A DNA stretch of 23,199 nt. Source: Cryomorphaceae bacterium (GTDB taxonomy: Bacteria; Bacteroidota; Bacteroidia; Flavobacteriales; BACL11). The stretch spans positions 1 to 23,199 of the forward strand of contig CATIQX010000117.1 in assembly GCA_949531795.1 (NCBI GenBank), given 5' to 3'. The notes under the pieces are model-generated. The model did not search any database and was not told the DNA's origin. It worked only from the letters and a program-made list of their open reading frames with translations. Positions 7,189 through 15,131 of the stretch are shown here, one piece after another. The position numbers and the translations under genes were made by a program. Each line of letters opens with the position of its first letter. Position 1 is the stretch's first letter.

Positions 7189-8016
7189 ATGATTATGAAA
7201 AGATTTAACCATAGAATAAAATTAATCTTTATTATTGCTTTCGCATTTAGTTTAAGCACTAAGGCACAACAATTTAAACCAAATACTGAAATCGGTATTT
7301 TACTAGGAACATCATATTATCTTGGAGATTTAAATACTACTCACTTTAATCAGCCTTTAGTAGCAGCAGGATTAATAATAAGAAAAAATATTGATAAAAG
7401 ATTTGTTTATAAAGCTGAAGTGATGTATCTAAATATAAAATCTGACGAAAGAAATTCAGAAGATACAATAGCTAAAAATAGAGGATTACACTTTAAATCA
7501 CCAATCTACGAACTTTCAGGTCAAGTGGAATTTAATTTTTTACCTTTTCAACCTGAAAATCCACTCTATACATGGACTCCTTATGTATACACCGGTATTT
7601 CGATTTTTCACTTCAACCCAAAAGCTGAAAACAAAAATGGAGAATGGGTAGACTTACAAGAACTTGGTACTGAGGGGCAAGGAACTACTTTATTCCCAGA
7701 CAGAAAAAAATACTCATTAGTTCAATATGCAATTGCAATGGGAGGTGGAGTTAAAATTGCAGTAAACCCTTCATTCAATATTATATTAGAGTATGGAGTG
7801 CGTAAGACTTTTACGGATTATTTGGATGATGTCAGCACAACCTACCCTGGAGACCTATTAGATATGACCAATGAGGCGAACTACATGTCTGATCCTTCAG
7901 GAACTCATCAGCTAGGAGAACAAAGAGGGAATCCAGACAAAAAAGATTGGTATTCTTTTGCTGGAATCACTTTAAGTTTCAAACTTAATAACAACACTAA
8001 AGGTTGCGATTACTAA
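7189..8016 (+). CDS. DUF6089-like outer-membrane beta-barrel protein
   Basis: The 275-residue protein has a signal peptide (charged KRFNHRIK, hydrophobic core, cleavage near TKAQ, about residue 27) and a mature part starting with TEIGILLGTSYYLGDLN, the opening strands of the DUF6089 barrel family found upstream of uppS and bamA in Bacteroidota. Alternating strands and aromatic residues run to the end (FAGITLSFKLN). It probably sits in the outer membrane; its activity is unknown. Two starts are possible, the ATG at 7189 and one at 7195 (MKRFNHR); the second gives a tidier signal peptide. Only 21 bases separate it from uppS, so it is probably co-transcribed with uppS and bamA. Confidence 0.8.
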   Translation: MIMKRFNHRIKLIFIIAFAFSLSTKAQQFKPNTEIGILLGTSYYLGDLNTTHFNQPLVAAGLIIRKNIDKRFVYKAEVMYLNIKSDERNSEDTIAKNRGLHFKSPIYELSGQVEFNFLPFQPENPLYTWTPYVYTGISIFHFNPKAENKNGEWVDLQELGTEGQGTTLFPDRKKYSLVQYAIAMGGGVKIAVNPSFNIILEYGVRKTFTDYLDDVSTTYPGDLLDMTNEANYMSDPSGTHQLGEQRGNPDKKDWYSFAGITLSFKLNNNTKGCDY

Positions 8017-8037
8017 ATTCTATTTACGAATAGTCTC

Positions 8038-8757
8038 ATGGAAAAAATAGATATAACTAATTTACCCAGGCACATTGCAATAACTATGGATGGCAATGGC
8101 AGATGGGCAAAAAGCAAGGGAAAGCTAAGGATTTTTGGCCATAAAAATGGAGTAGAAGCAGTACGTGATACTATTGAAGGGGCAGCTGAAATTGGAATTA
8201 AATATATTACACTTTATGCTTTTTCAAGCGAGAACTGGAATCGACCTGAAAAAGAAGTGAATGCGTTAATGACACTACTAGTTTCAGCAATTAATAAGGA
8301 AACAAAAACCTTAATGGATAACAATATCCAACTAAAAACTATTGGTGATATTAATAAATTACCATTAAAGGCACAGAAAGAATTACAGGAAGCTATTACA
8401 AAAACAAAAGACAATACTAGAATGACTTTGGTTTTAGCCTTAAGCTATAGCGGTAGAGGGGAAATACTAAATGCCGTGCAAGAAATTATTAAAGAAGGGA
8501 AAGAGCCAGAGGAAATAAATGAAGATACATTTCAGCAATATCTCACTACAAAAAGCGTTCCTGACCCTGAATTATTAATCAGAACTAGTGGTGAATACAG
8601 AATAAGTAATTTTCTTTTATGGCAAATTGCATATTCCGAACTTTATTTTACCGACACACTTTGGCCTGACTTTAGAAGAGCCGATTTATACAAAGCGATA
8701 TTAAATTATCAAAGTAGAGAAAGACGATTTGGAAAAACAACTGAACAATACACATAA
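8038..8757 (+). CDS. uppS: Undecaprenyl diphosphate synthase (isoprenyl transferase)
   Basis: UppS adds cis-isoprene units to farnesyl diphosphate to make the C55 lipid carrier for peptidoglycan and surface polysaccharides. The 239-residue cytoplasmic protein has the N-terminal MDGNGRWAK block with catalytic Asp18, GHKNGVEAVRD, the FSSENWNRP segment, and the C-terminal LLIRTSGEYRISNFLLWQ block that binds the isopentenyl diphosphate phosphates. The RTSGE form is found in other bacteria (for example Bacillus) and is not a defect. Length is normal. It sits between the DUF6089-like gene and bamA, eight bases before the bamA start, linking lipid-carrier supply with outer-membrane assembly in one transcript. 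Confidence 0.97.
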   Translation: MEKIDITNLPRHIAITMDGNGRWAKSKGKLRIFGHKNGVEAVRDTIEGAAEIGIKYITLYAFSSENWNRPEKEVNALMTLLVSAINKETKTLMDNNIQLKTIGDINKLPLKAQKELQEAITKTKDNTRMTLVLALSYSGRGEILNAVQEIIKEGKEPEEINEDTFQQYLTTKSVPDPELLIRTSGEYRISNFLLWQIAYSELYFTDTLWPDFRRADLYKAILNYQSRERRFGKTTEQYT

Positions 8758-8765
8758 ATAAAATT

Positions 8766-11279
8766 TTGAAGAAATTTACAATCATCATAATTAGTCTGCT
8801 CAGCCTAACAATAGGCGCTCAAACTAATGAAAAATTAGATTATTCTAACCCTAAAACCTATGAGATAGGTGGAATTATGGTAATAGGTGCTGACAATTTA
8901 AACAACAGTACTTTAATAGCTATATCTGAGCTAACTGTAGGGGATAAAATTAAAATTCCTGGAGATAATTTCAGTATCGCAATCACTAAACTTTGGAAAG
9001 AAGGTTTGTTCTCAGATGTGAATATCACAATTGATAAAATAGATGAAAATATAGTTTTTCTTAACATCAATTTAGTAGAAAATAGTCGCTTATCAAAGTT
9101 TAAATTTAAAGGGAAAATTAGCAAATCGGATATCACTTCTTTAAAAGAAGATTTAAAGTTAATGAGAGGGAAAATATTAACACAAAATATAATTAACAAT
9201 AGTATTAACTTAATAAAAACCTACTATTTAAATAAAGGATTTCTAAATGCTAGTATAGGTTACTTAACTACAATTGATACGACAGTAGTAAATTCTGAAA
9301 ACTTAATTTTTAATATAAATAAAGGCAATAAAGTTAAAATTAAAGAAATAAAAATAAACGGAAGAAAAAAAATTGCAAATACCAACAAAACATTCCTAAA
9401 CAGAAAAGATACAGTGTATGCTGTCAACAATAGAAAAATAAAGAAAAGCATGAAAGAAACTAAAGCCAAAAATTGGTGGCGTATCTTTAAGGTTTCGAAA
9501 TTTATTGATGAAAATTATATTAGTGATAAAGAAAAACTAATTGCTAAATACAATGAAGTAGGATATAGAGATGCTAGAATAACCAGCGACACTACTTATC
9601 TTAATAAAGATAATACCTTAACAATTGAGATGAATATTGATGAAGGGGTAACTTATAAGTTTGGTGCAATAAAATTTGTAGGCAATACTGTCTATTCTTC
9701 GGAAGAACTAAGTAGGCAACTAGGAATTAAGAAAGGAGAGATATTTGATCAATCTATTTTAGATTCTCGTTTATTTGGGAGTCCTGAGGGAAATGATATT
9801 AGCTCACTTTATCTTGATGATGGATATTTATTCTTTAATGCTACGCCAGTTGAAATTGCTGCAAACAATAAAAATATCGACCTTGAAATAAGAGTTTATG
9901 AAGGAAAGCAGGCCCGAGTAAACAAAGTAATGATTAAAGGAAATACAAAAACAAACGACCATGTAATAATGCGTGAAATCCGCACGAATCCAGGAGATCT
10001 ATTTAAACGTTCAGATATCATGCGTTCACAAAGAGAGTTATCGCAAATGGCTTTCTTTGACCCTGAAGCATTTGACGTAAAGGTAGAACCAGACCCAGCA
10101 AGAAATGAAGTAGATATAACCTATGTTTTAGCTGAGAAATCATCCTCTCAAATACAATTACAAGGTGGTTGGGGAGCAAACAGAATAGTAGGATCATTAA
10201 ATCTTGTATTTGATAATTTTTCAACACAAAATACCTTTAATAAAAAAAGCTGGTCACCACTTCCTTCAGGAGATGGACAAAGACTATCTCTAAGTGCATC
10301 TTCTAACGGAGCATATTATCAAAACTATAATATCTCATTTACTGAGCCTTGGTTGGGAGGAAAAAAACCTAATGCACTAACCGTTTCTCTTTACAAATCT
10401 GTATCTTCAAATGGGCAAGAAGGAGATGACAGAGAGGCAATTGAAATATTAGGATTAACTATAGGAATTGGGAAAAGATTGAAGAATCCTGACGATTATT
10501 TTACAATTTATAATGGAATAAATTTTCAACAATATAAACTTATAAACTCTCAATCTTTCTTCTCTTTTAAGGACGGGTTCTCTAACAATGTGAATTATAA
10601 TATTAGACTAGGAAGGAACTCTGTTGATCAACTTATTTTTCCAAGAAGAGGATCAAACTTTTCATTGGGATTAAAAATAACTCCACCTTACTCTATGTTT
10701 GATGGAGTGGATAACTACAGCACAGTAAGCGATCAAGAAAAATATAAATACATTGAATACTATAAATGGAAATATAAATCTTCATGGTACTCAGCATTTA
10801 CAGATAAGCTTGTTTTAGCTACAAAAATAGAGATAGGGTTATTAGGCGCATATAATAACAAATTAGGAGTAGCTCCTTTCGAAAGATTTTATGTTGGGGG
10901 AGATGGCCTAAGTGGAATGGGTATGGTGTATGATGGTAGAGAGCTAATCTCTTTAAGAGGATATAGTAATAATTCTGTTTCTCCGCAAACAGGAGCTACT
11001 ATTTACAACAAATACACGTCCGAAATTAGGTATGCACTAAGTCTAAATCCAAGCTCGACTATGTATGCTTTAGGGTTTCTAGAAGCTGGTAATGCTTGGG
11101 ACAATTTTGACAACTTTAATCCTTTTGCAGTAAAACGATCAGCAGGATTTGGAGTAAGAATTATGTTACCAATGATAGGTATGATGGGGCTAGACTACGG
11201 TTGGGGTCTTGATGATATTGCTGGAAAGTCAGATGCAAACGGCGGGCAATTTCACTTTTCAATAGGTCAGCAATTTTAA
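8766..11279 (+). CDS. bamA: Outer membrane protein assembly factor BamA
   Basis: BamA is the central Omp85 insertase of the outer membrane. The 837-residue protein has a signal peptide (to about residue 19, LTIGAQ), a periplasmic part compatible with five POTRA domains (roughly 30-100, 105-185, 187-295, 297-380 and 382-455), and a C-terminal beta-barrel. The L6 motif appears as LRGY near residues 731-734, and the chain ends HFSIGQQF with the terminal Phe of the beta-signal. The start is TTG at 8766, giving MKKFTIIII, a proper signal peptide start; no ATG fits better. It follows uppS by eight bases. The POTRA boundaries are estimates. POTRA3 looks long, with an insert around RKIKKSMKETKAKNWWRIFKV (split near 223-243), as in other Bacteroidota BamA. 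Confidence 0.95.
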   Translation: MKKFTIIIISLLSLTIGAQTNEKLDYSNPKTYEIGGIMVIGADNLNNSTLIAISELTVGDKIKIPGDNFSIAITKLWKEGLFSDVNITIDKIDENIVFLNINLVENSRLSKFKFKGKISKSDITSLKEDLKLMRGKILTQNIINNSINLIKTYYLNKGFLNASIGYLTTIDTTVVNSENLIFNINKGNKVKIKEIKINGRKKIANTNKTFLNRKDTVYAVNNRKIKKSMKETKAKNWWRIFKVSKFIDENYISDKEKLIAKYNEVGYRDARITSDTTYLNKDNTLTIEMNIDEGVTYKFGAIKFVGNTVYSSEELSRQLGIKKGEIFDQSILDSRLFGSPEGNDISSLYLDDGYLFFNATPVEIAANNKNIDLEIRVYEGKQARVNKVMIKGNTKTNDHVIMREIRTNPGDLFKRSDIMRSQRELSQMAFFDPEAFDVKVEPDPARNEVDITYVLAEKSSSQIQLQGGWGANRIVGSLNLVFDNFSTQNTFNKKSWSPLPSGDGQRLSLSASSNGAYYQNYNISFTEPWLGGKKPNALTVSLYKSVSSNGQEGDDREAIEILGLTIGIGKRLKNPDDYFTIYNGINFQQYKLINSQSFFSFKDGFSNNVNYNIRLGRNSVDQLIFPRRGSNFSLGLKITPPYSMFDGVDNYSTVSDQEKYKYIEYYKWKYKSSWYSAFTDKLVLATKIEIGLLGAYNNKLGVAPFERFYVGGDGLSGMGMVYDGRELISLRGYSNNSVSPQTGATIYNKYTSEIRYALSLNPSSTMYALGFLEAGNAWDNFDNFNPFAVKRSAGFGVRIMLPMIGMMGLDYGWGLDDIAGKSDANGGQFHFSIGQQF

Positions 11280-11280
11280 T

Positions 11281-11288
11281 TATATTTG
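11281..11288 (+). promoter_or_regulatory. -7 box upstream of the first OmpH/Skp gene
   Basis: TATATTTG begins one base after the bamA stop and lies 18 bases before the ATG at 11307. It would allow the chaperone pair to be transcribed separately from bamA. I see no clear upstream TTG at the right spacing. Confidence 0.4.
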
Positions 11289-11306
11289 CATACTAAAATT
11301 TAAATT

Positions 11307-11813
11307 ATGAAAAAGTTTCTTTTATTATTAGTAATTAGTTTTTTAACACTTAGCATACAGGCTCAAAAGTTTGCCTATGTAGACACAGACTATATCTTAA
11401 ATAAAATTCCTGATTTCAAGCAAGCACAAGACAAGCTAGATGCCCTTTCAACAGACTGGCAAAAGGAAATAGAAAATAAATATTCTGATGTTGAAAAAAT
11501 GTATCGTGCATATCAGCAAGAACAAGTTCTACTAACTGCTGATATGAAAGAAAAAAGAGAGGGAGCAATCATTAAAAAAGAAACTGACGCAAAAAATTTA
11601 CAACAAAAATACTTTGGCCCTGAAGGAAGTCTATACATTAAAAGACAAGAATTAATAAAGCCTATTCAGGACAAAATATATGATGCAATTCAACAGTTGG
11701 CTGCAGATAATAAATATGCAATTGTCTTTGACAGTTCAAGTGATTTAATACTGCTTTACAAAAACGATAACTATGACAAGAGTGATAAAGTACTTAATTT
11801 AATGGGGTACTAA
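11307..11813 (+). CDS. OmpH/Skp-family periplasmic chaperone (first copy)
   Basis: Skp-type chaperones hold unfolded outer-membrane proteins in the periplasm on the way to BamA. The 168-residue protein has a signal peptide (MKKFLLLLVISFLTLSIQAQ, cleavage near residue 20) and then KFAYVDTDYILNKIPDF, the first strand of the Skp body. A long charged helical region (about 40-120, rich in Lys, Glu and Gln) is the expected coiled-coil tentacle, and the closing strand is YAIVFDSSSDLILLY. It lies 27 bases after bamA and 60 bases before a second copy. The C-terminal tail (KNDNYDKSDKVLNLMGY) is a little longer than that of its neighbour. The family call is secure, the division of labour between copies unknown. 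Confidence 0.93.
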   Translation: MKKFLLLLVISFLTLSIQAQKFAYVDTDYILNKIPDFKQAQDKLDALSTDWQKEIENKYSDVEKMYRAYQQEQVLLTADMKEKREGAIIKKETDAKNLQQKYFGPEGSLYIKRQELIKPIQDKIYDAIQQLAADNKYAIVFDSSSDLILLYKNDNYDKSDKVLNLMGY

Positions 11814-11873
11814 AAGCATTTAGAATAGATCGACAATTTAAACACTAATTTAATAATAACAATAAACAACAAA

Positions 11874-12371
11874 ATGAAGAAAATTACCTTTTTAGCACTA
11901 TTAAGTATCCTAACTATCAGCTCAATAGCTCAAAATAAATTTGGATATATTGATTCACAAGAACTTTTAACATTAATGCCTGAGCGAGTAGCTGCAGCAA
12001 CTGAAGTAGAGAATTTTGCAAAAAGCTTGGAAGCTCAGTTAGGCTCAATGACTGCTGAATACCAGCAAGGAGTACAAGAATACCAAGCAAATGAAGCAAT
12101 ATATACTGATTTAGTAAAACAAGATAAAGTTGCTGAAATTACTGGCTTAGAACAAAGAATTCAGGCTTTTCAGCAAAATGCACAAAAATCACTACAAGCA
12201 AAAGAGCAAGAGATGTTAGAGCCAATTCTAGCTAAAGCAAGAAAGGCAATTGAAGATGTAGCAACAGAAGGAAATTACACTTATATCTTTGACAAAAGTA
12301 TTGGCTCAATACTTTACGCTAAAGATAGTGAAAATGTAATAGCCTTGGTAAAAAAGAAATTAGGTCTTTAA
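11874..12371 (+). CDS. OmpH/Skp-family periplasmic chaperone (second copy)
   Basis: This 165-residue protein is a paralogue of the preceding gene, with the same layout: a signal peptide ending near SIAQ (residue 19), the KFGYIDSQELLTLMPE opening strand, a Gln/Glu/Ala-rich helical arm (about 40-125), and the closing strand YTYIFDKSIGSILY. The two differ widely in sequence, so the duplication is old; tandem copies after bamA are common in Bacteroidota. The arm is more Gln-rich and less basic than in the first copy, which may alter client binding. No promoter box is visible in the 60-base spacer, so it is probably read from the upstream gene. A hairpin terminator follows 26 bases after the stop. 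Confidence 0.93.
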   Translation: MKKITFLALLSILTISSIAQNKFGYIDSQELLTLMPERVAAATEVENFAKSLEAQLGSMTAEYQQGVQEYQANEAIYTDLVKQDKVAEITGLEQRIQAFQQNAQKSLQAKEQEMLEPILAKARKAIEDVATEGNYTYIFDKSIGSILYAKDSENVIALVKKKLGL

Positions 12372-12397
12372 TAAACACTTGAAATCCATTATTTTAA

Positions 12398-12424
12398 AAA
12401 GCATCTTTATAAGGTGCTTTTTTT
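12398..12424 (+). terminator. Intrinsic terminator ending the envelope operon
   Basis: AAAGCATCTT (12398-12407) pairs with AAGGTGCTTT (12411-12420) across a short TAT loop, with one T-G wobble, and is followed by a T-run to 12424. It lies between the second OmpH gene and murI and should end the plus-strand transcript. Confidence 0.85.
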
Positions 12425-12437
12425 ATATCTTTAACTC

Positions 12438-13238
12438 ATGAAAAAATCTCCTATTGGTATATTTGACTCTGGAATCGGTGGGCTAACTATTGCTCATGCT
12501 TTAAAAGTAAAATTACCGAATGAGAATATTATATACTTTGGAGATACTGAACATTTGCCTTATGGAGAGAAATCCAAAACTGCTATTCAGAATTTTAGTA
12601 AAAAAATTACCCAATTTCTATTAGAAAAAAATTGTAAAACAATCATTATTGCATGTAATAGCGCTTCATCAGTAGCCTATGAATGTGTGAAACAGATAGC
12701 GGGGAATACACCTGTATTTAATGTTATTCAGCCTGTAATAGATGAAGTAGTAAAGCAATGTTCAGAATACAACATTGGGGTAATTGGTACAAAAGCAACC
12801 ATCCAATCTAATAGTCATGAAAAGAAAATAAAAGCACTTTGTAGTTCTGCTAAAGTTTCATCGTTAGCAACTCCTCTTTTAGCCCCTATGATAGAAGAGG
12901 GGTTTATTAATGAAGATATTAGCCATACAATTATAGCAAAGTACCTTTCCAATAAGCAACTGGCTAATATTGATCACCTAATATTGGCATGTACTCATTA
13001 TCCATTAATTCATCAAGAAATAAAAGATTATTACAAAGGGTCAGTTAAAGTAATTGATTCAGCCAACATAGTTGTTGACCATATTGCCAATAAGCTTAAA
13101 AAAGATAATTTACTAAGCAACAACGTCAGAACCGAACATCATTTTTATGTTTCAAATTACACAAAATCCTTTGAAAAAAGCGCTCAATTTTTCTTCAAAG
13201 AGGATCTGAAATTAAAAGAAGTAAAAATTTGGGATTAA
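12438..13238 (+). CDS. murI: Glutamate racemase
   Basis: MurI converts L-glutamate to D-glutamate for the second residue of the peptidoglycan stem peptide, without a cofactor. The 266-residue protein has the N-terminal GIFDSGIGGLT block (Asp10, Ser11), the first catalytic Cys73 in IACNSASS, and the second catalytic Cys185 in ACTHYPLI with the adjacent His187. Both halves of the pseudosymmetric active site are intact. It starts 14 bases after the terminator of the preceding operon, so it needs its own promoter. I see only an imperfect TATCTTTA near 12427, which lacks the final G. Its stop overlaps that of the convergent carbonic-anhydrase-like gene by four bases. Confidence 0.96.
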   Translation: MKKSPIGIFDSGIGGLTIAHALKVKLPNENIIYFGDTEHLPYGEKSKTAIQNFSKKITQFLLEKNCKTIIIACNSASSVAYECVKQIAGNTPVFNVIQPVIDEVVKQCSEYNIGVIGTKATIQSNSHEKKIKALCSSAKVSSLATPLLAPMIEEGFINEDISHTIIAKYLSNKQLANIDHLILACTHYPLIHQEIKDYYKGSVKVIDSANIVVDHIANKLKKDNLLSNNVRTEHHFYVSNYTKSFEKSAQFFFKEDLKLKEVKIWD

Positions 13239-13750
13239 TCCTTAAACCATGAGGAATACATAAGGTAATTATTAGAGATACCTTCAATCAAAAGAGCAGA
13301 CTGTTTCTCATTTAATTCTTTCACCATTTTAGCAGGAATACCTGCATATATTGTCCCTGATTCAATATGAGTTCCTTCTAGTACAACAGCCCCTGCTGCG
13401 ATAATTGAATTACTTTCAATAACTACACCATCCATAACAATTGCTCCCATACCAATAAGTACATTATCGTGTACAGTACAGCCATGCAACAAGGCATTAT
13501 GACCTACAGAGACATTATTTCCTAAAATAGTAGCTGCTTTTTGATAAGTACAATGAATAATTGCACCATCCTGAATATTTACCTTATTGCCTATTCTAAT
13601 TGAGTTCACATCTCCCCTTACAACAGCCGAAAACCAGACGCTACAATCACTACCCATTTTAACATCACCCACTACTGTAGCATTTTCTGCCAAATATATA
13701 TTCGCTCCAAAAATAGGGCTAATGCCTTTTACACTTTTAATCAATGCCAT
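13235..13750 (-). CDS. Gamma-carbonic-anhydrase-family hexapeptide-repeat protein
   Basis: The 171-residue protein folds as a left-handed beta-helix built from hexapeptide repeats, visible through most of the chain (for example VVGDVKMG, IRIGNKV, ATILGNNVSVG, VLIGMGAIVMDG). The metal-site residues of the gamma class are present: an RGDV segment (Arg45), NIQDGAIIHC with His66, and VGHNALLHGC with His84 and His89. These three His would bind Zn or Fe between subunits of a trimer. Members of this YrdA/PaaY-like branch are often inactive as carbonic anhydrases in vitro, or act as thioesterases, so the reaction is uncertain. It is convergent with murI (four-base overlap of stops) and divergent from the Nfu gene across 39 bases. 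Confidence 0.92.
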   Translation of the reverse strand: MALIKSVKGISPIFGANIYLAENATVVGDVKMGSDCSVWFSAVVRGDVNSIRIGNKVNIQDGAIIHCTYQKAATILGNNVSVGHNALLHGCTVHDNVLIGMGAIVMDGVVIESNSIIAAGAVVLEGTHIESGTIYAGIPAKMVKELNEKQSALLIEGISNNYLMYSSWFKD

Positions 13751-13775
13751 GCTATTATTTGTTTGTATTTTTACG

Positions 13776-13783
13776 CAAAAGTA
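13776..13783 (-). promoter_or_regulatory. -7 box of the gamma-carbonic-anhydrase-like gene
   Basis: The minus strand reads TACTTTTG, identical to the boxes before pdxJ and korA, and ends 25 bases before the ATG at 13750. It lies inside the 39-base spacer shared with the divergent Nfu gene. No good -33 element is visible. Confidence 0.4.
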
Positions 13784-13789
13784 AACATT

Positions 13790-14383
13790 ATGAATTATAG
13801 TATCTACGCTGAGAGCACTCCAAATCCTGGGGTAATGAAATTTGTTTCAAATCGCATGCTTGCAGACAAAAGTATTGAGATAACAAAAGCTGAACAAGCT
13901 AAAGATATTTCTGTGGCCAAGGCTTTATTTAATTTTCCCTTTGTAAAAAGTTTATACATAAGTTCTAACTTTATATCAATTGCTAAAACTGATAACGTAG
14001 AGTGGGATATGATTGCAATGCAGTTACGTAATTTTATTACTGATTTTTTAAATGAAGAAGGATTAAAAAACTATACAGAAAATATTACTGAAGAAGAAAT
14101 AATTAAAACAGAAATACAAGCAGAAAAAAATACAGAAAAGATTGAATTTACTGATAAAGAAAAAGCAATTATTGATTTGTTGAATGAGTATATAAAACCA
14201 GCTGTAGAAGCAGATGGTGGAGCTATTACTTTTAATTCTTATGTAGGAGATGTAGTTACTGTAAATTTAAAAGGGGCGTGCAGTGGATGTCCTTCTGCCA
14301 CTAGCACTTTAAAAGGTGGAATTGAAAGCCTGCTAAATCAAAAGGTGGATCCTAATATTGTAGTTAGAGCTAATGAAGGGTAA
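13790..14383 (+). CDS. Nfu/NifU-type iron-sulfur cluster scaffold protein
   Basis: Nfu proteins carry a [4Fe-4S] cluster and pass it to target enzymes. The 197-residue protein has an N-terminal Nfu_N domain (about 1-90; MNYSIYAESTPNPGVMKFV, with the typical ESTPNP), an acidic, Lys/Glu-rich linker (about 91-122), and a C-terminal NifU-like domain (about 123-197) with VEADGGAI and the cluster-binding GACSGCPSA, Cys164 and Cys167. I start at the ATG at 13790; an upstream in-frame ATG at 13763 would add nine residues foreign to the family and overlap the divergent promoter. Ferredoxin and KorB encoded 1-4 kb away both need [4Fe-4S] clusters and are plausible clients, though the cell certainly has others. 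The stop overlaps the next gene's start by 11 bases. Confidence 0.93.
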   Translation: MNYSIYAESTPNPGVMKFVSNRMLADKSIEITKAEQAKDISVAKALFNFPFVKSLYISSNFISIAKTDNVEWDMIAMQLRNFITDFLNEEGLKNYTENITEEEIIKTEIQAEKNTEKIEFTDKEKAIIDLLNEYIKPAVEADGGAITFNSYVGDVVTVNLKGACSGCPSATSTLKGGIESLLNQKVDPNIVVRANEG

Positions 14384-15083
14384 AATTCTTTTTATCCTGT
14401 TTTTTTATTTTGCGTTTAATGCAAAATCTCAAAATAGTAAAACAACATTTGGCTTACAGTACAAACCAATAATTCCAAGTGTATATTTTAATGCTGCTGA
14501 TTTAAGTAAGAGTTCAAAATCTTATATTTTCAACTTAAATCCTAAATACAGTAACTCATTTGGGATGGTCATCCGAAATCAGATAAATAAAACTTTCTCG
14601 ATCGAATCAGGATTAAATTTTACACAAAGAAATTTTGAACTTTCAATAACTAATCATGCTATTAACCTATTGGATTTTACTAATTTTGGCATGAGATCAT
14701 ATGAATTTCCTATACAATTACTAACTTATGTTCGTGCTTCAGAAAATTGGTACCTGAACATTGCTTTTGGAATTTCACATAATGTATTAGCTTCCGATGT
14801 TAAATCATATGGTGAAGAAAAAGAAAATTTTTTCTTTCAAAACACATTCAGAAGAAGCGGAGGATACAGTGCTATTTTAGCAAATTTAGGTATTGAATAT
14901 AGAACAGATAACAAAGGGTACTATTATTTTGGCACAAGCCTGCACAGACCATGGAGAGTGATTGGTAGAATTTACCCCGAATATGATGATAAAATAAATA
15001 TATTCAATGAGGATAGAGAATTCTACTTCGACATGATTGGTAATTTTATTACAATAGATTTCAGATATTTTTTTACAGAATAA
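14373..15083 (+). CDS. PorT-like small outer-membrane beta-barrel protein
   Basis: The 236-residue protein has a signal peptide (MKGKILFILFFYFAFNAKSQ) and then alternating strands rich in Tyr, Phe and Asn (FGLQYKPIIPSVYF; FSIESGLNFTQRNFEL; WYLNIAFGISHNVL; GYYYFGTSLHRP; FITIDFRYFF), the pattern of an outer-membrane barrel of eight to ten strands resembling PorT-family proteins of Bacteroidota. The first 11 bases lie within the end of the Nfu gene in another frame, so the two are translationally coupled, an odd partnership of a cytoplasmic Fe-S protein with an outer-membrane protein. A strong terminator starts at its stop codon. The function is unknown. The PorT resemblance is by overall pattern only, and a role in the type IX system is not shown. 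Confidence 0.75.
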   Translation: MKGKILFILFFYFAFNAKSQNSKTTFGLQYKPIIPSVYFNAADLSKSSKSYIFNLNPKYSNSFGMVIRNQINKTFSIESGLNFTQRNFELSITNHAINLLDFTNFGMRSYEFPIQLLTYVRASENWYLNIAFGISHNVLASDVKSYGEEKENFFFQNTFRRSGGYSAILANLGIEYRTDNKGYYYFGTSLHRPWRVIGRIYPEYDDKINIFNEDREFYFDMIGNFITIDFRYFFTE

Positions 15084-15113
15084 AAAAGGGGAAGCAAATG
15101 CTTCCCCTTTTTT
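15082..15113. terminator. Strong bidirectional intrinsic terminator
   Basis: GGGGAAGCA (15088-15096) pairs with TGCTTCCCC (15099-15107) over an AA loop, flanked by A6 (15082-15087) and T6 (15108-15113), so both strands end in a T-run. It separates the convergent barrel gene and ferredoxin gene and should stop transcription from each side. Confidence 0.93.
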
Positions 15114-15131
15114 ATGAATACTACTTTTAGA

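Noticed and set aside
8581..8640. Apparent substitution in the UppS C-terminal motif (RTSGE instead of RTGGE)
   Set aside because: The Ser form is normal in other bacterial UppS proteins; the phosphate-binding Arg and Ser residues are intact.
8858..9469. Minus-strand open frames inside bamA
   Set aside because: They are hydrophobic shadows of an AT-rich coding strand; the plus frame is a complete BamA. The same applies to reverse frames in uppS, korA, korB and the antisense frames in sucB and sucA.
13235..13238. Overlap of murI and the carbonic-anhydrase-like gene as a frameshift or damage
   Set aside because: It is a simple convergent overlap of stop codons; both proteins have complete C-termini.
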